From assembly GCF_003217575.1 (NCBI RefSeq), contig NZ_QJTC01000004.1:124001-188000 (forward strand): DNA of 64,000 bases, given 5' to 3'. A program made the position numbers and the translations under genes. Within the stretch, counting starts at the first letter, position 1, and each line of letters begins with the position of its first letter. The stretch comes from Xylophilus ampelinus (lineage in GTDB: Bacteria; Pseudomonadota; Gammaproteobacteria; Burkholderiales; Burkholderiaceae_C). Positions 1 through 9,624 of the stretch are shown here, piece by piece. A model generated the notes under the pieces. That model ran no database searches, was not told the DNA's origin, and saw only the letters and a program-made list of their open reading frames with translations.

Positions 1-625
<625 letters not shown>

Positions 626-639
626 GTTTGACTCTCCGC

Positions 640-1305
640 TCAACGGATGATGGCGATTTTCTTGTGCAGCCGCTTGACCAGCCACGACAGCGCGAAGCAG
701 ATCACGAAGTAGACGACCGCGGCGGTGAGATAGGCCTCGATCGGACGGCCGTAGTTCTTGCCGGCGGTCTCGAAGCCCTTGAGCATGTCGTAGGCGCCGA
801 TGGCGTAGACCAGCGAGGTGTCTTGGAACAGGATGATGGTCTGCGTCAGCAGCACCGGCAGCATGTTGCGGAACGCCTGCGGCAGCACCACCAGGCGCAT
901 GTTCTGCCCGTAGCTCATGCCGACCGCCTGGCCCGCATGCACCTGGCCGCGCGGGATCGACTGGATACCGGCCCGCATGATCTCGCTGAAGTAGGCGGCC
1001 TCGAACGCGATGAAGGTCACGTACGCGGACACGTCGGCACCGATCGGACGGCCGATCAGGAAGGGCACCAGCAGGAAGAACCACAGGATCACCATCACCA
1101 GCGGAATGCTGCGCATGCCGTTGACGTAGAGGGTGGCGGGCACGGCGAGCAGCTGCTTGCCCGAGAGCCGCATCAGCGCCAGCACGGTGCCGAGCAGCAC
1201 GCCGCCGATGGTGGCGACGATCGTCAGGCCGATGCTGAACCAGAAGCCCTTCAGTACGAAGGCGCGGATCAACTCCCAGTTGAGGAAGGCGAAGTCGAGA
1301 TTCAT
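640..1305 (-). CDS. gltK: Glutamate/aspartate ABC transporter permease GltK
   Basis: Inner-membrane permease of the acidic amino-acid importer, 221 residues, the usual length for GltK. It starts [13 protein letters not shown] and shows several hydrophobic segments plus the EAA-type cytoplasmic loop ([20 protein letters not shown]) that docks onto the ATPase. It pairs with GltJ, which starts one base upstream of its frame on the same strand (the genes are separated by a single base), so translation is probably coupled. HisM/GltK family assignment is firm; the exact substrate rests on operon context. Confidence 0.94.
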   Translation of the reverse strand: MNLDFAFLNWELIRAFVLKGFWFSIGLTIVATIGGVLLGTVLALMRLSGKQLLAVPATLYVNGMRSIPLVMVILWFFLLVPFLIGRPIGADVSAYVTFIAFEAAYFSEIMRAGIQSIPRGQVHAGQAVGMSYGQNMRLVVLPQAFRNMLPVLLTQTIILFQDTSLVYAIGAYDMLKGFETAGKNYGRPIEAYLTAAVVYFVICFALSWLVKRLHKKIAIIR

Positions 1306-1306
1306 G

Positions 1307-2035
1307 TCAGTGGCCTCCGCCGCCGCCGGCGACCACGAAGCCCGGGACGCGCACCCGTTTCTCGAAGTACGCCATGACCCGGTTGATGGTGAAGGCCGAC
1401 ACGATGTAGAGGCCGGTCACGGCCAGGTACACCTCGATGCCGCGCGAGGTCTCTTCCTGCACCTGCATCGCGAACATGGTCAGTTCGGCGACCGACACCG
1501 CGAACGCGACCGACGAGTTCTTGAAGATGTTCATCGTCTCGCTGGTGAGCGGGGGCAGGATGATCCGGAACGCGAGCGGGATCAGCACGAAGCGGTAGTA
1601 CTGCAACGTGGTGAAACCCATCGCCATACCCGCATAGCGCTGGCCGCGCGGCAGGGCCTGGATGCCCGAGCGCACCTGCTCGGCGATACGGGCCGAGGTG
1701 AAGAAGCCGAGCGCCAGCACGACGAGCACGAAGCCCGGAAGGTTGCGCATCGGCGTGAAGAGCGCCGGCACCACGTGGTACCAGAGAAATATCTGGACCA
1801 GCAGCGGAATGTTGCGGAACAGCTCCACCCAGGCGTTGCCGAGCTTCACCCACACCGGGTTGTCGGGCAGCGTACGCAGGGTACCGACGGCGAATCCCAG
1901 CACCAGGGCCACCAACAGCGCCAGCAGCGATACCGACACCGTCCACCCCCAGGCGGACATCAGCCACTGGAGGTAGGTCGGATGCTCGCCTCCAGGGTCT
2001 TGCAGGAACACCTGCCAATCCCAATTCGATCCCAT
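1307..2035 (-). CDS. gltJ: Glutamate/aspartate ABC transporter permease GltJ
   Basis: Second permease of the acidic amino-acid importer, 242 residues. It begins MGSNWDWQVFLQDPGG, typical of GltJ, and carries transmembrane helices and the EAA-type loop (TSARIAEQVRSGIQALPRGQ). It probably forms a heterodimer with GltK. A 134-base gap separates it from gltI, much wider than the gaps inside the rest of the operon, and holds a strong hairpin (2123-2145). Confidence 0.94.
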   Translation of the reverse strand: MGSNWDWQVFLQDPGGEHPTYLQWLMSAWGWTVSVSLLALLVALVLGFAVGTLRTLPDNPVWVKLGNAWVELFRNIPLLVQIFLWYHVVPALFTPMRNLPGFVLVVLALGFFTSARIAEQVRSGIQALPRGQRYAGMAMGFTTLQYYRFVLIPLAFRIILPPLTSETMNIFKNSSVAFAVSVAELTMFAMQVQEETSRGIEVYLAVTGLYIVSAFTINRVMAYFEKRVRVPGFVVAGGGGGH

Positions 2036-2122
2036 GATGGGGATTCCTTCTCAAGCTGTTATGTCGATCAGCGCCTGCTGCAGTACCGCCGGGGCGGCGC
2101 ACCTGCGGCTCTCCACAAGACA

Positions 2123-2145
2123 ACGCCCACCGGGGCGGTGGGCGT
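2123..2145 (-). promoter_or_regulatory. Intercistronic hairpin between gltI and gltJ
   Basis: A perfect 9-bp stem, ACGCCCACC / GGTGGGCGT, closes a 5-base loop in the gap between gltI and gltJ. No T-run follows on the minus strand, so it is not a canonical terminator. Such hairpins after a binding-protein gene commonly protect the upstream message or reduce read-through, so the binding protein is made in excess over the membrane parts; that role is inferred. Confidence 0.55.
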
Positions 2146-2169
2146 CGGCGCTCGCGGCAAGGCTCGCGT

Positions 2170-3072
2170 TTATTCTTTGACGGCGTACTCTTCCATCGGT
2201 TTGTCGTTCGGATGGGCCCACGCGTCCTTCGTGGCGGCCGACAGCGGCAGGCCGATCTTCACATTGGCCGGCGGCACCGGCTGCATGAACCACTTGTCGT
2301 AGAGCTTGGCCATCGCGCCGGAGGCGATCTGCGCCTTGATACTGTCGTCGACCACCTTCTTGAAAGCGGCGTCGTCCTTGCGCATCATGATCGCGATCGG
2401 CTCGACCGACAGCACTTCGCCGACGATCTTGAAGTCGGCCGGCGCCTTCGACTTGGCGATGTTGGCGGCCAGGATCGAGCCGTCCATGATGAAGGCGTCG
2501 GCGCGGCCCGATTCCAGCAGCAGGAAGCTGTCGGAGTGGTCCTTGCCGAAGACTTCCTTGAACTGCACGTTCTCGGCGCGCTTGTGCTTGCGCAGCGTCT
2601 GCACGGAGGTGGTGCCGGTCGTGGTGGCGATCGTCTTGCCGGCCAGGTCCTTGATGCCGTTGATGCCCGAGTTGGCCTTCGTGGCGATGCGGACTTCTTC
2701 CACGTAGGTCGTCACGGCGAAGGACACGTCCTTGGCACGGGTGGCGTTGTTGGTGGTGGAGCCGCATTCCAGGTCGACCGTGCCGTTCTGCACCAGGGGG
2801 ATGCGGTTCTGCGAGGTGACCGGCTGGTACTTGGTCTCGATTTTCGACAGGCCCAGGTTCTTCTGGATGTCGTTGATGATGGCGGCGCACACGTCGTAGT
2901 GGAAGCCGGTGTACTTGCCGTCGCCCAGAGTGTAGGAGAGGCCGGAGGATTCGCGCACACCTTCGGTGATGACGCCCGACGCCTTGATCTTGGCGAGTGT
3001 GTCGGTAGCTTGCGCCGATGCGCCTCCAGCCATGGTTGCCAGGACGGCGATCGTCAGCAATTGTTTCTTCAT
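2170..3072 (-). CDS. gltI: Periplasmic glutamate/aspartate-binding protein
   Basis: Type 2 periplasmic binding protein, 300 residues, that captures glutamate/aspartate for the GltJKL importer. It starts MKKQLLTIAVLATMAGGASAQ, a clean signal peptide with an ASA-Q cleavage site. A strong ribosome site (AAGGAG) lies a few bases upstream, which picks 3072 over the in-frame codon 24 bases further out. The body (TDTLAKIKASGVITEGVRESSG, SLPYTLG-like start) matches SBP_bac_3. It is the first gene of gltIJKL; a LysR gene lies about 340 bases upstream on the same strand. Confidence 0.95.
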   Translation of the reverse strand: MKKQLLTIAVLATMAGGASAQATDTLAKIKASGVITEGVRESSGLSYTLGDGKYTGFHYDVCAAIINDIQKNLGLSKIETKYQPVTSQNRIPLVQNGTVDLECGSTTNNATRAKDVSFAVTTYVEEVRIATKANSGINGIKDLAGKTIATTTGTTSVQTLRKHKRAENVQFKEVFGKDHSDSFLLLESGRADAFIMDGSILAANIAKSKAPADFKIVGEVLSVEPIAIMMRKDDAAFKKVVDDSIKAQIASGAMAKLYDKWFMQPVPPANVKIGLPLSAATKDAWAHPNDKPMEEYAVKE

Positions 3073-3412
3073 GCGAATCTCCTTGAATTCATGCAAATGG
3101 AACAGGGGGGGAGTCTAGAACGGAATTCCTGGGCGGCCGCAGGGGGTTACAACCGAGAGGTGGCCATGGTGGCGCGGAGTCAGTCGTACACGGGTTCACA
3201 AAAGTTTCATGGCTGGTAACACACGGTGGGTGCCGTCTCACACCGCAGGCGGTCTTTGCAAGCTCCGTGCCCAATGCCATCCGAAAAACCGCGGCGACGT
3301 CTCCGGTGACATGCGAACGGAATGTAAGGGGCGTACAGCGTGCCTATCCAATGCCGTGTGCACGCAGCCGCATGCACAAGTTGCATGAAGCGACCGAACG
3401 CATTGCGAACCG
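3073..3412. other. Intergenic region upstream of gltI
   Basis: About 340 bases without a plausible gene between the LysR stop and gltI. On the minus strand TTGGAT followed 18 bases later by TTACAT could be a sigma-70 promoter for gltIJKL. A patch near 3355-3390 is rich in TGCA steps and partly self-complementary, which could be a regulator site. Neither is strong enough to call as a separate site. Confidence 0.35.
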
Positions 3413-4381
3413 TCACGTGGCGGGCGCGCGGGCCTGCAGGTACTCCCACAGCGCGTCGGCCGGTCGGCGCGCCGCGGCCCGGCCGCGGACCGACGCCCGC
3501 TCGGATGCGGTGCTGCGCACCACCGGCTTCTCGCGGTAGGCGCGGATCTCCATCGTCACCTCCAGCGGCGGCAGGCTGTGCGGCTGGGCGCTCACCAGCC
3601 GGCGCCCGCGCAGCTCGCGCCGCACCGCGCTCTGCGGCAGGAAGGCGATGCCATGGCCCTCGATCGCCATCGCCTTCAGGCCTTCGGCCATGTCGGTTTC
3701 GTATACCCGGTCGAGGTGGATGGCGGTGCCGTGGTCCTTCAGCAGCCGCTCCACCACCCGGCCCAGGTAGGCCGCCGGCCCGTAGCCCAGGTAGGGCAGC
3801 GGCTGGCCGGCGCGGCCGGGCAATGTATGGAGCGGCTTGCCGTCGGCATCGGGCCGGGTGTAGGGGGCGACCGTCTCCTCGCCGAGCGCCACCATCTCGT
3901 AGCGCGAGGCGTCGAGCTGCACCGGCTGGGCGCTGTGGTGGTAGGCGATCAGCAAATCGCAGCTGCCCTCCATCAGGCGCAGCACCGCGTCGTGCACGTT
4001 GAGCGCCAGGAGCCGGCTGCGCACCAAGCCGAAACCCTGCCGCAGCGACGAGATCCAGGTCGGGAAGAAGGTGAAGGCCAGGCTGTGCGGCACCGCGAAA
4101 TCGATCACGTCCTGCCCCGCGGTACCGCGGCCACGCAGCATCGCGCGGGTGGTCTGCAGCGACTGCAGCAGTTCGAGCGACTGGGCGTACAGCGTCTCGC
4201 CCGAGGCGGTGAGCCGCGTGGGATACGAGCTGCGGTCGACCAGGTCGGCCCCGGCCCAGGCCTCGAGCGCCTGGATGCGCCGCGAGAACGCCGGCTGGGT
4301 CACATGCCGGAGCTGGGCCGAGCGGCTGAAGCTGCGCGTCTCGGCCAGGCTGACGAAATCCTCGAGCCACTTGGTTTCCAT
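3413..4381 (-). CDS. LysR-family transcriptional regulator, HypT/YjiE-like
   Basis: DNA-binding regulator of 322 residues. The N-terminus (METKWLEDFVSLAETRSFSRS) is a LysR winged helix-turn-helix, followed by VTQPAFSRRIQALE, the recognition helix region. The rest is a LysR substrate-binding domain ending in an Ala/Arg-rich tail. The 'ETKWLEDF' opening and 'QPAFSRRI' resemble E. coli HypT (YjiE/QseD) more than most LysR proteins. It precedes gltIJKL on the same strand, but LysR genes usually sit divergent to their targets, so control of glt is uncertain. Confidence 0.85.
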   Translation of the reverse strand: METKWLEDFVSLAETRSFSRSAQLRHVTQPAFSRRIQALEAWAGADLVDRSSYPTRLTASGETLYAQSLELLQSLQTTRAMLRGRGTAGQDVIDFAVPHSLAFTFFPTWISSLRQGFGLVRSRLLALNVHDAVLRLMEGSCDLLIAYHHSAQPVQLDASRYEMVALGEETVAPYTRPDADGKPLHTLPGRAGQPLPYLGYGPAAYLGRVVERLLKDHGTAIHLDRVYETDMAEGLKAMAIEGHGIAFLPQSAVRRELRGRRLVSAQPHSLPPLEVTMEIRAYREKPVVRSTASERASVRGRAAARRPADALWEYLQARAPAT

Positions 4382-4489
4382 GGCGCGGATTATGGGGACG
4401 GCTCCGGCCCGCCATGCCGGCGCCCGCGAGAAAAAGCACGGTTGCCGCCAACGTCGGCGGCCAAGCGCCGCACGGGCATCCGGACCGCT

Positions 4490-4550
4490 GCTATTTTTTT
4501 AATAGCTACAGGTCGTTTCCGCATGCCGGCTACAGCCTCTTTTCTTTCAA
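4490..4550 (+). repeat. Short dispersed repeat, copy 1
   Basis: AT-rich inverted repeat GCTATT-TTTTT-AATAGC (4490-4506), then TACAGGTCG, a variable spacer, GCCGGCTACAGCC and CTTTTCTTTCAAG. The same layout recurs about eleven times in the window, mostly between genes. This copy lies between the LysR start and the end of the lytic transglycosylase gene. Confidence 0.75.
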
Positions 4551-4559
4551 GAACCCGGC

Positions 4560-6644
4560 TCAGGGCAGGTCCTTGTTCGGCTCGACGAAGTTCGGGTCTT
4601 TCGGACCGACGGTACCGAGCCGGGCGCGCAGCGACTGCGGCTGGCCGCTCAGGATCGCGGCGTAGCTGGTGGTGTTGGCCAGCACCTTCTTCACGTAGTC
4701 GCGGGTCTCGGCGAAGGGCACGTTCTCGGCCCATATCGCGGCGTCGACCACCGGGCCGTTGCGCCAGCTGCGCGGCCGGCCGGGGCCGGCGTTGTAGGCG
4801 GCGGCGGCCAGCGGCATCGAGCCCTGGAAGTCGTCGAGCGCCAGCTTCAGGTAGGCGGTGCCGATGGCGATGTTGGTATCGCGGTCGTTGATCTGCTCCG
4901 GCCGGAAGCCGCCCATCCCGATCTTGTTGGCCGTCCAGCGCGCGGTGGCGGGCATGACCTGCATCAGGCCGGAGGCGCCGACGCCCGAGCGGGCATCGGT
5001 GATGAAGCGGCTCTCCTGGCGGATCAGGCCGTAGACGTAGGCCGGGTCCAGGCCGATCTGCCGGCTGCGCATCACCACCCCCGACTGGTGCGGCATCGGG
5101 AACCGCTGGCCGGTGTCGAAGACCGATCTGGTGCGTTCGCTGGTGTTGATGCAGCGGTCCCAGATCTCGCTCTGGCAGGCCATGTCGGCGGCGGCCAGCA
5201 GTTCGCGGTCGCCCATGCCGCCTGTCGCATGCAGGTTGGTGGCGTAGTTCCACTCGCGCACGCCTTCGCTGCGTAGGCCGAGCAGGATCGCGTAGAGGCC
5301 GCGGGCCAGCGACGGATTGGTGCGGGCCGCCTCGCGTTCCTGCGTGGTGGGCGGCGCCGGCCGCTCGGGCATCGCGATGCGCTGGCCCAGCTCTTCCAGC
5401 GCCAGCTGCTCGTAGAAGCCGCGCGGGCTGGCGATGCCTTCGAGCAGTTGGCGCGCCTCGGCCCGCTGCCGGTCGGAGACCCTGCCCGCCGCCGCGGTGG
5501 CCGCGGGCAGCGAGGCGCTTTCGGGCTGCACCGCGGCCGTCGGCGCCGGTGCCGTGCCCAGCGGGCCTCCGGCCAGCAGCGCCTTGGCACGCCAGTAGAC
5601 CCAGGCGCTGTCGACGCGCAGCGCGTCGTCCATCGCGGTGATGGCCGACAGCACTTCCTTCCAGTTGCCGGCGCGCAGCGCGGCGCGCGCCTTCCAGGCC
5701 AGCATCTCGCCATGCAGGTCGGTATCGCGGGTGACCTTGGCGAAGTATTCGAGCGCGGTGGGCGACAGGCGCGAGGCGGCCTGCCGGCCGATCGCGCCCC
5801 AGACCCAGTTGCGCTCCTCGGGCCTCATCTGCACGCTCCATTTGCTGTCGAGCTGCTGGGCGGCCGCGTCGGGGTCGGAAGCGTTCATCTTCAGCAAGGC
5901 GAGCGTCACCAGTTCCTTGCGGGTGCGGCTGCCGGCGGTGGCCTTGGAGGCCAGGAAGCGCGCCGGGTTGTCGCCGATCTGCGCGACCAGGGCCGATTCC
6001 TCGGGCGCCACGATCTCGACAGCGGCGCGGGCCACCCGTGGCCGGTTGGCGTCGATCGCCAGGCGCGCCTTGCGCCAGACGTCGTCGGCGGTGAACTGCC
6101 GCGCGGCGAACAGTTCGGCCGCGGCCAGGGTGCAGCCGTCGTCCGATTCGCGCATGCCGTACCAGTTGCGGCGCACCTCGTCGACGGTGGCCGCGGGCAG
6201 CGGACCGGTGCCGCGCAGCCGCTCGACCACGATGGCGTAGCAGCGCACCTCGCGGTCGTCGTTCATGCGGAACAGCGGATAGGCGTCGGCGAAGCGCTGC
6301 CAGTCGCGGCGCTGGCCCAGGATGCGCAGCCAGTCGTTGCGCAGCCGGTCTTCCTGGTAGGTGCCGGACCAGCGGGCGAAGAAGGCCTCGATCTCCTCGG
6401 GCTGGGCGGAGTCGATCCGGGCACGCAGTTCCCAGTAGGCGGCCCACGGCTCCAGCGCGTGGCCCTGGGCCATAGGCAGCAGCGCCGCCAGGCGGGCGCG
6501 GTCGCCGCGCTTGAAGGCCTGGTTCATCTCCAGCAGGACATCGTCCCCTCGCCCGGCGGGCGTGCCTTGGGCCTGCGCGGCGGCCCCGGTGCCGGCCAGC
6601 AGCCCGAAGGCGAGCGCAGATGTCAGAATCTTCTGGAATTTCAT
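4560..6644 (-). CDS. slt: Soluble lytic murein transglycosylase
   Basis: Periplasmic enzyme that cuts the glycan strands of peptidoglycan to 1,6-anhydro products. The start at 6644 gives about 694 residues and a signal peptide (MKFQKILTSALAFGLLAG...AQAQ). A long alpha-helical U-domain of superhelical repeats comes first. The C-terminal SLT domain has the catalytic glutamate in IRQESRF, then GLMQVMPATA and AAYNAGPGR. A longer in-frame start (6761) was rejected because it would overlap the neighbouring folate gene and bury the signal peptide. It is divergent from the 5-formyl-THF cyclo-ligase, with only 10 bases between starts. Confidence 0.92.
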   Translation of the reverse strand: MKFQKILTSALAFGLLAGTGAAAQAQGTPAGRGDDVLLEMNQAFKRGDRARLAALLPMAQGHALEPWAAYWELRARIDSAQPEEIEAFFARWSGTYQEDRLRNDWLRILGQRRDWQRFADAYPLFRMNDDREVRCYAIVVERLRGTGPLPAATVDEVRRNWYGMRESDDGCTLAAAELFAARQFTADDVWRKARLAIDANRPRVARAAVEIVAPEESALVAQIGDNPARFLASKATAGSRTRKELVTLALLKMNASDPDAAAQQLDSKWSVQMRPEERNWVWGAIGRQAASRLSPTALEYFAKVTRDTDLHGEMLAWKARAALRAGNWKEVLSAITAMDDALRVDSAWVYWRAKALLAGGPLGTAPAPTAAVQPESASLPAATAAAGRVSDRQRAEARQLLEGIASPRGFYEQLALEELGQRIAMPERPAPPTTQEREAARTNPSLARGLYAILLGLRSEGVREWNYATNLHATGGMGDRELLAAADMACQSEIWDRCINTSERTRSVFDTGQRFPMPHQSGVVMRSRQIGLDPAYVYGLIRQESRFITDARSGVGASGLMQVMPATARWTANKIGMGGFRPEQINDRDTNIAIGTAYLKLALDDFQGSMPLAAAAYNAGPGRPRSWRNGPVVDAAIWAENVPFAETRDYVKKVLANTTSYAAILSGQPQSLRARLGTVGPKDPNFVEPNKDLP

Positions 6645-6654
6645 CGAAGGAATT

Positions 6655-7227
6655 ATGGACAAGTCAGCCATTCGCAGGGCGTTGATCGAAGAAAGACTGA
6701 ATCTGCCGGACCGCCTCTCTCGCTCCGACCAGCTCCAGCGGGTGATGCGCATCTGGCTCATCGGCCGGCCCGACGCGGTGATCGGCGCCTACTGGCCGAT
6801 CAAGGGAGAGTTCGATCCGCTGCCGGCGCTGCACCGCTGGAAGGAAGACGGCGAGCTGCAGGGCGCGCCGCAGCGCCGCCAGATCGGCCTGCCGGTGGTC
6901 GACAAGACGGCCGGCACGCTCACCTTCCACGTCTGGTACCCCGGCTGCCCGATGGAGGAAGACGCCTACGCCATCCCCAAGCCGAAGGACACCGAGGTGG
7001 TGGTGCCCACCCTGCTCTTCGTGCCCTGCGTCGGCTACGGCGCGGGCGGCTACCGGCTCGGCTACGGCGGCGGTTTCTACGACCGGACGCTGGCATCGCT
7101 GGAGCCGCGGCCGTTCACCGTGGGCCTCGGCTTCGGGCAGGGCTTCCTGCCCGATTTCGAGCCCGAGGCGCACGACCTGCCGCTGGACGCGATTCTCAAC
7201 GACAACGGCGTGGTCTGGCCGCAGTAG
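6655..7227 (+). CDS. ygfA: 5-formyltetrahydrofolate cyclo-ligase
   Basis: Converts 5-formyl-THF to 5,10-methenyl-THF using ATP in one-carbon metabolism. It has 190 residues, normal for the family. The start MDKSAIRRALIEERL is followed by the arginine-rich substrate region, and the C-terminal signature GYGGGFYDR is intact after VGYGAGGYRLG. An earlier in-frame start (6511) would run into the divergent transglycosylase, so 6655 was chosen; GAAGGAATT just upstream can serve as its ribosome site. Confidence 0.93.
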   Translation: MDKSAIRRALIEERLNLPDRLSRSDQLQRVMRIWLIGRPDAVIGAYWPIKGEFDPLPALHRWKEDGELQGAPQRRQIGLPVVDKTAGTLTFHVWYPGCPMEEDAYAIPKPKDTEVVVPTLLFVPCVGYGAGGYRLGYGGGFYDRTLASLEPRPFTVGLGFGQGFLPDFEPEAHDLPLDAILNDNGVVWPQ

Positions 7228-7251
7228 GTCAGGCACGGCCGTGCGCGGGGC

Positions 7252-9135
7252 TCAGCCCGCGGCCCGGGCGGCGGGCTGCATGTCCTCGGGGAAGGCGAAG
7301 TCCGAATGGTGCTGCTGCTTGCTGTGGTACATCGCCGCGTCGGCAGCCCGCAGCAAGCCGGCGAGGTCGCGCGCATCCCTCGGGAACCGCGCGATGCCGA
7401 TGCTGGCGGTGACCATCAGCGCCCGGCCTTCGTAGTCCACCGGCGCGCGCATCTGTTCGCTCATGCGGTGGGCCATCGCCGAGAGCGCGCCCCGGTCGGT
7501 CTCGCCGCTCACCAGCACCACGAACTCGTCGCCGCCCAGCCGCGCGACCGTGTCGATGTCGCGCAGCTCGCTGCGCAGGCGCCGCGCCAGCTCCACCAGC
7601 ACCAGGTCGCCGGCGTGGTGGCCGAAGCGGTCGTTGATCGGCTTGAAGCGGTCCAGATCGAGCAGCAGCAGGGCCTGCGGCGCACCGGTGGCGAACTGCC
7701 GTTCGGCGCGCCGCTGCAGGCCGCGCCGATTGGCCACGCCGGTGAGCGGATCGGTCTCGGCCTGGGTCACCAGGCTGTCGGCGCGGGCGTGCAGCTCCTG
7801 CTGTGCCCGCCGCAGCGACCGGAGGCGGCTGCCGAGCGCCACCGACAGCACCACCAGCTCGGCCGCGGCGCCCAGTTGCAGCAAATTGAGCTGCAGGCCG
7901 CTCCAGGGCAGCACACCCCAGTTCGAAAGGATCAGCAGCAGCGCCGACAACACCAGGATCGCCAACCCGCTCAGGTAGAGCAGCGCCGGCTTGAAACCGG
8001 CACGGTAGGCCCGCAGGCCGCCGACCGCCAGGAGCGGCGGGCCGAGCACCGCGACCACCTCGGTCGCCCGCGACAGCCAGCGCACCTGCAGCGACAAGTC
8101 GCCGTCGGCGGTCACCGCCACCAGCATGCAGGTCAGCACCAGCACCAGTGCCGCCAACGCCTGGTCGATGCGGCGCGCATGCGCCCGCAGATCGAGGAAA
8201 TGGCGGCCGAACTGGCTGGCGAACACGGCCCAGAGCAGCGGTGCCGCGGTGTAGAGGTACTGCGGCAGCGCCGGCGCATCGGGCCACAGGTAGCGGGACA
8301 GGTGGCCGTTGAAGCTGGCCAGCGTCAGCACCGCGCAGGCGCAGGTGATCAGGTAGTACGTATGCATCCGCTCCCGAAAGATCGAGAGCAGCAGCAGGTT
8401 GTAGACCAGCATGCCCAGCAGGATGCCGTAGGTCAGGCCGTCGAAGAGGCGCTTGCCTTCGGTGGAGACGAGATAGTCGGTCTCGTTCCACAGCCGGGGC
8501 GCGTAGACCTGCATGACATCGGACTGCACCCGGAAGTAGACGGTGTAGAGCCCCGGCTCCGGCACCCGGAAAGGGAACGACATCCGCTCGGTCGGCACCG
8601 GCCGCGACGAGAACGGGTGGTCGGCACCGGCCACCTGCGGCGGTGCCATGCGGGTGCCGCCGGCGTCGTACGGACCGTGGAATCGGAGATCCCGCGCCGC
8701 CACCGACGGCATCACCATCAGCCAGTGGGCATCGCGCGCCCGCTCCGCCACGATGAACTGGAACTTGGCCCATACCACGCCCCGACCCAGGCCCACGCCG
8801 ATCCGCTGGGTGTCGCCGGGATAGCGGAAACGCAGGTGCGGGTCCTGCGTATCGGCAGCGACGATCTGCTCGATCCGCAGCTCTCCGGTACGGTCGACCA
8901 GGAAGCCCAGCTTGCCGCCGATGCCCTGCCCGCCTGCCTGGCGCTGCAAGGAAATCGGGGCGCTGGGGTGGACGCTGCCCACCGCCTGGCGCACCGCCGC
9001 CTTCTCTGCCACGATCTGGAAAAGCCACAGCCCCAGCGCCCAAGCCAACGCCATCCACAGGATGGCACGCCCATCGCGGTTCCAGAAATGGGTGAGGCGG
9101 CGGCGAAAATAACCGCTCGCCGCTAAGGTGTGCAT
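7252..9135 (-). CDS. Diguanylate cyclase with 7TM-DISM sensor
   Basis: Membrane-bound enzyme of about 627 residues that would make cyclic di-GMP. The order is an N-terminal membrane anchor, a periplasmic 7TMR-DISM-type extracellular domain, seven transmembrane helices and a GGDEF domain. The active site GGDEF is exact, and the product-inhibition I-site RDID lies five residues before it, so it is probably active and feedback-controlled. Start 9135 (MHTLAASGYF) was preferred over 9183 because a -10-like TACACT ends 7 bases before it. The C-terminal tail is Ala-rich. Confidence 0.9.
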   Translation of the reverse strand: MHTLAASGYFRRRLTHFWNRDGRAILWMALAWALGLWLFQIVAEKAAVRQAVGSVHPSAPISLQRQAGGQGIGGKLGFLVDRTGELRIEQIVAADTQDPHLRFRYPGDTQRIGVGLGRGVVWAKFQFIVAERARDAHWLMVMPSVAARDLRFHGPYDAGGTRMAPPQVAGADHPFSSRPVPTERMSFPFRVPEPGLYTVYFRVQSDVMQVYAPRLWNETDYLVSTEGKRLFDGLTYGILLGMLVYNLLLLSIFRERMHTYYLITCACAVLTLASFNGHLSRYLWPDAPALPQYLYTAAPLLWAVFASQFGRHFLDLRAHARRIDQALAALVLVLTCMLVAVTADGDLSLQVRWLSRATEVVAVLGPPLLAVGGLRAYRAGFKPALLYLSGLAILVLSALLLILSNWGVLPWSGLQLNLLQLGAAAELVVLSVALGSRLRSLRRAQQELHARADSLVTQAETDPLTGVANRRGLQRRAERQFATGAPQALLLLDLDRFKPINDRFGHHAGDLVLVELARRLRSELRDIDTVARLGGDEFVVLVSGETDRGALSAMAHRMSEQMRAPVDYEGRALMVTASIGIARFPRDARDLAGLLRAADAAMYHSKQQHHSDFAFPEDMQPAARAAG

Positions 9136-9142
9136 ACTAAAA

Positions 9143-9148
9143 AGTGTA
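9143..9148 (-). promoter_or_regulatory. Candidate -10 element of the diguanylate cyclase gene
   Basis: On the minus strand TACACT ends 7 bases before the ATG at 9135, with no ribosome site between, as for a leaderless transcript. No convincing -35 box is seen. The same spacing occurs before several other genes in the window. Confidence 0.4.
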
Positions 9149-9253
9149 ACGCCGAAACCCGAACAAAACGTAACCGCCCGCATGTCCCCGGCCCCTGCGC
9201 ATGCATCGGCCCCACCCCTTCACCACAAGGGCCGCCCCACCGAAAGACCCGCC

Positions 9254-9616
9254 ATGCCCATCCTCGTCATCGGCAAAAAAAACCACTCCTCCTGGTCGAT
9301 GCGCCCCTGGGTATCGATGCTATCGATGCGCGACCAGCCCGGGGTGCACGCCGACGTCGAACACCACCGCGTCCTCCGGACCGGCCTGCTCGGGCGCTGC
9401 GCCGGGCCGATGCTCTTCGGCAACTTCAGCGCGGCCGACGCCTTCTTCGCCCCGGTCTGCATGCGGCTGCGCACCTACGCCCTGCCGGTACCGCCCGCCG
9501 TGGCCGACCATGCGAAACGGGTGGCCGCCCTGCCCGGCATGGCCGCCTGGATAGACGGGGCCCTGGCCGAGCAGGATTTCCGGAATTTCGAAGAGCCCTG
9601 CCGGCTCGCCCGCTGA
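9254..9616 (+). pseudogene. Glutathione S-transferase with internal deletion
   Basis: An open frame of 120 codons that joins the two ends of a GST. It opens MPILVIGKKNHSSWSMRPW, the conserved start of YfcF/YfcG-type GSTs, and ends with a typical C-terminal part (GPMLFGNFSAADAFFAP, then RTYALPVP, ALPGMAAWI, EQDF). Family members are about 220-230 residues, so roughly 100 residues are missing, including most of the thioredoxin-like fold; the 30 residues at the join resemble nothing. The frame is still open, so a short protein could be made, but GST activity is very unlikely. It lies 8 bases before cca. Confidence 0.7.
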
Positions 9617-9624
9617 GCGTGCCG

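Noticed and set aside
9130-9624. A longer start for cca running through the GST remnant
   Set aside because: The conserved family start MQVYKVGGAVRD lies at 9625; upstream residues in that frame are an out-of-frame reading of the GST remnant.
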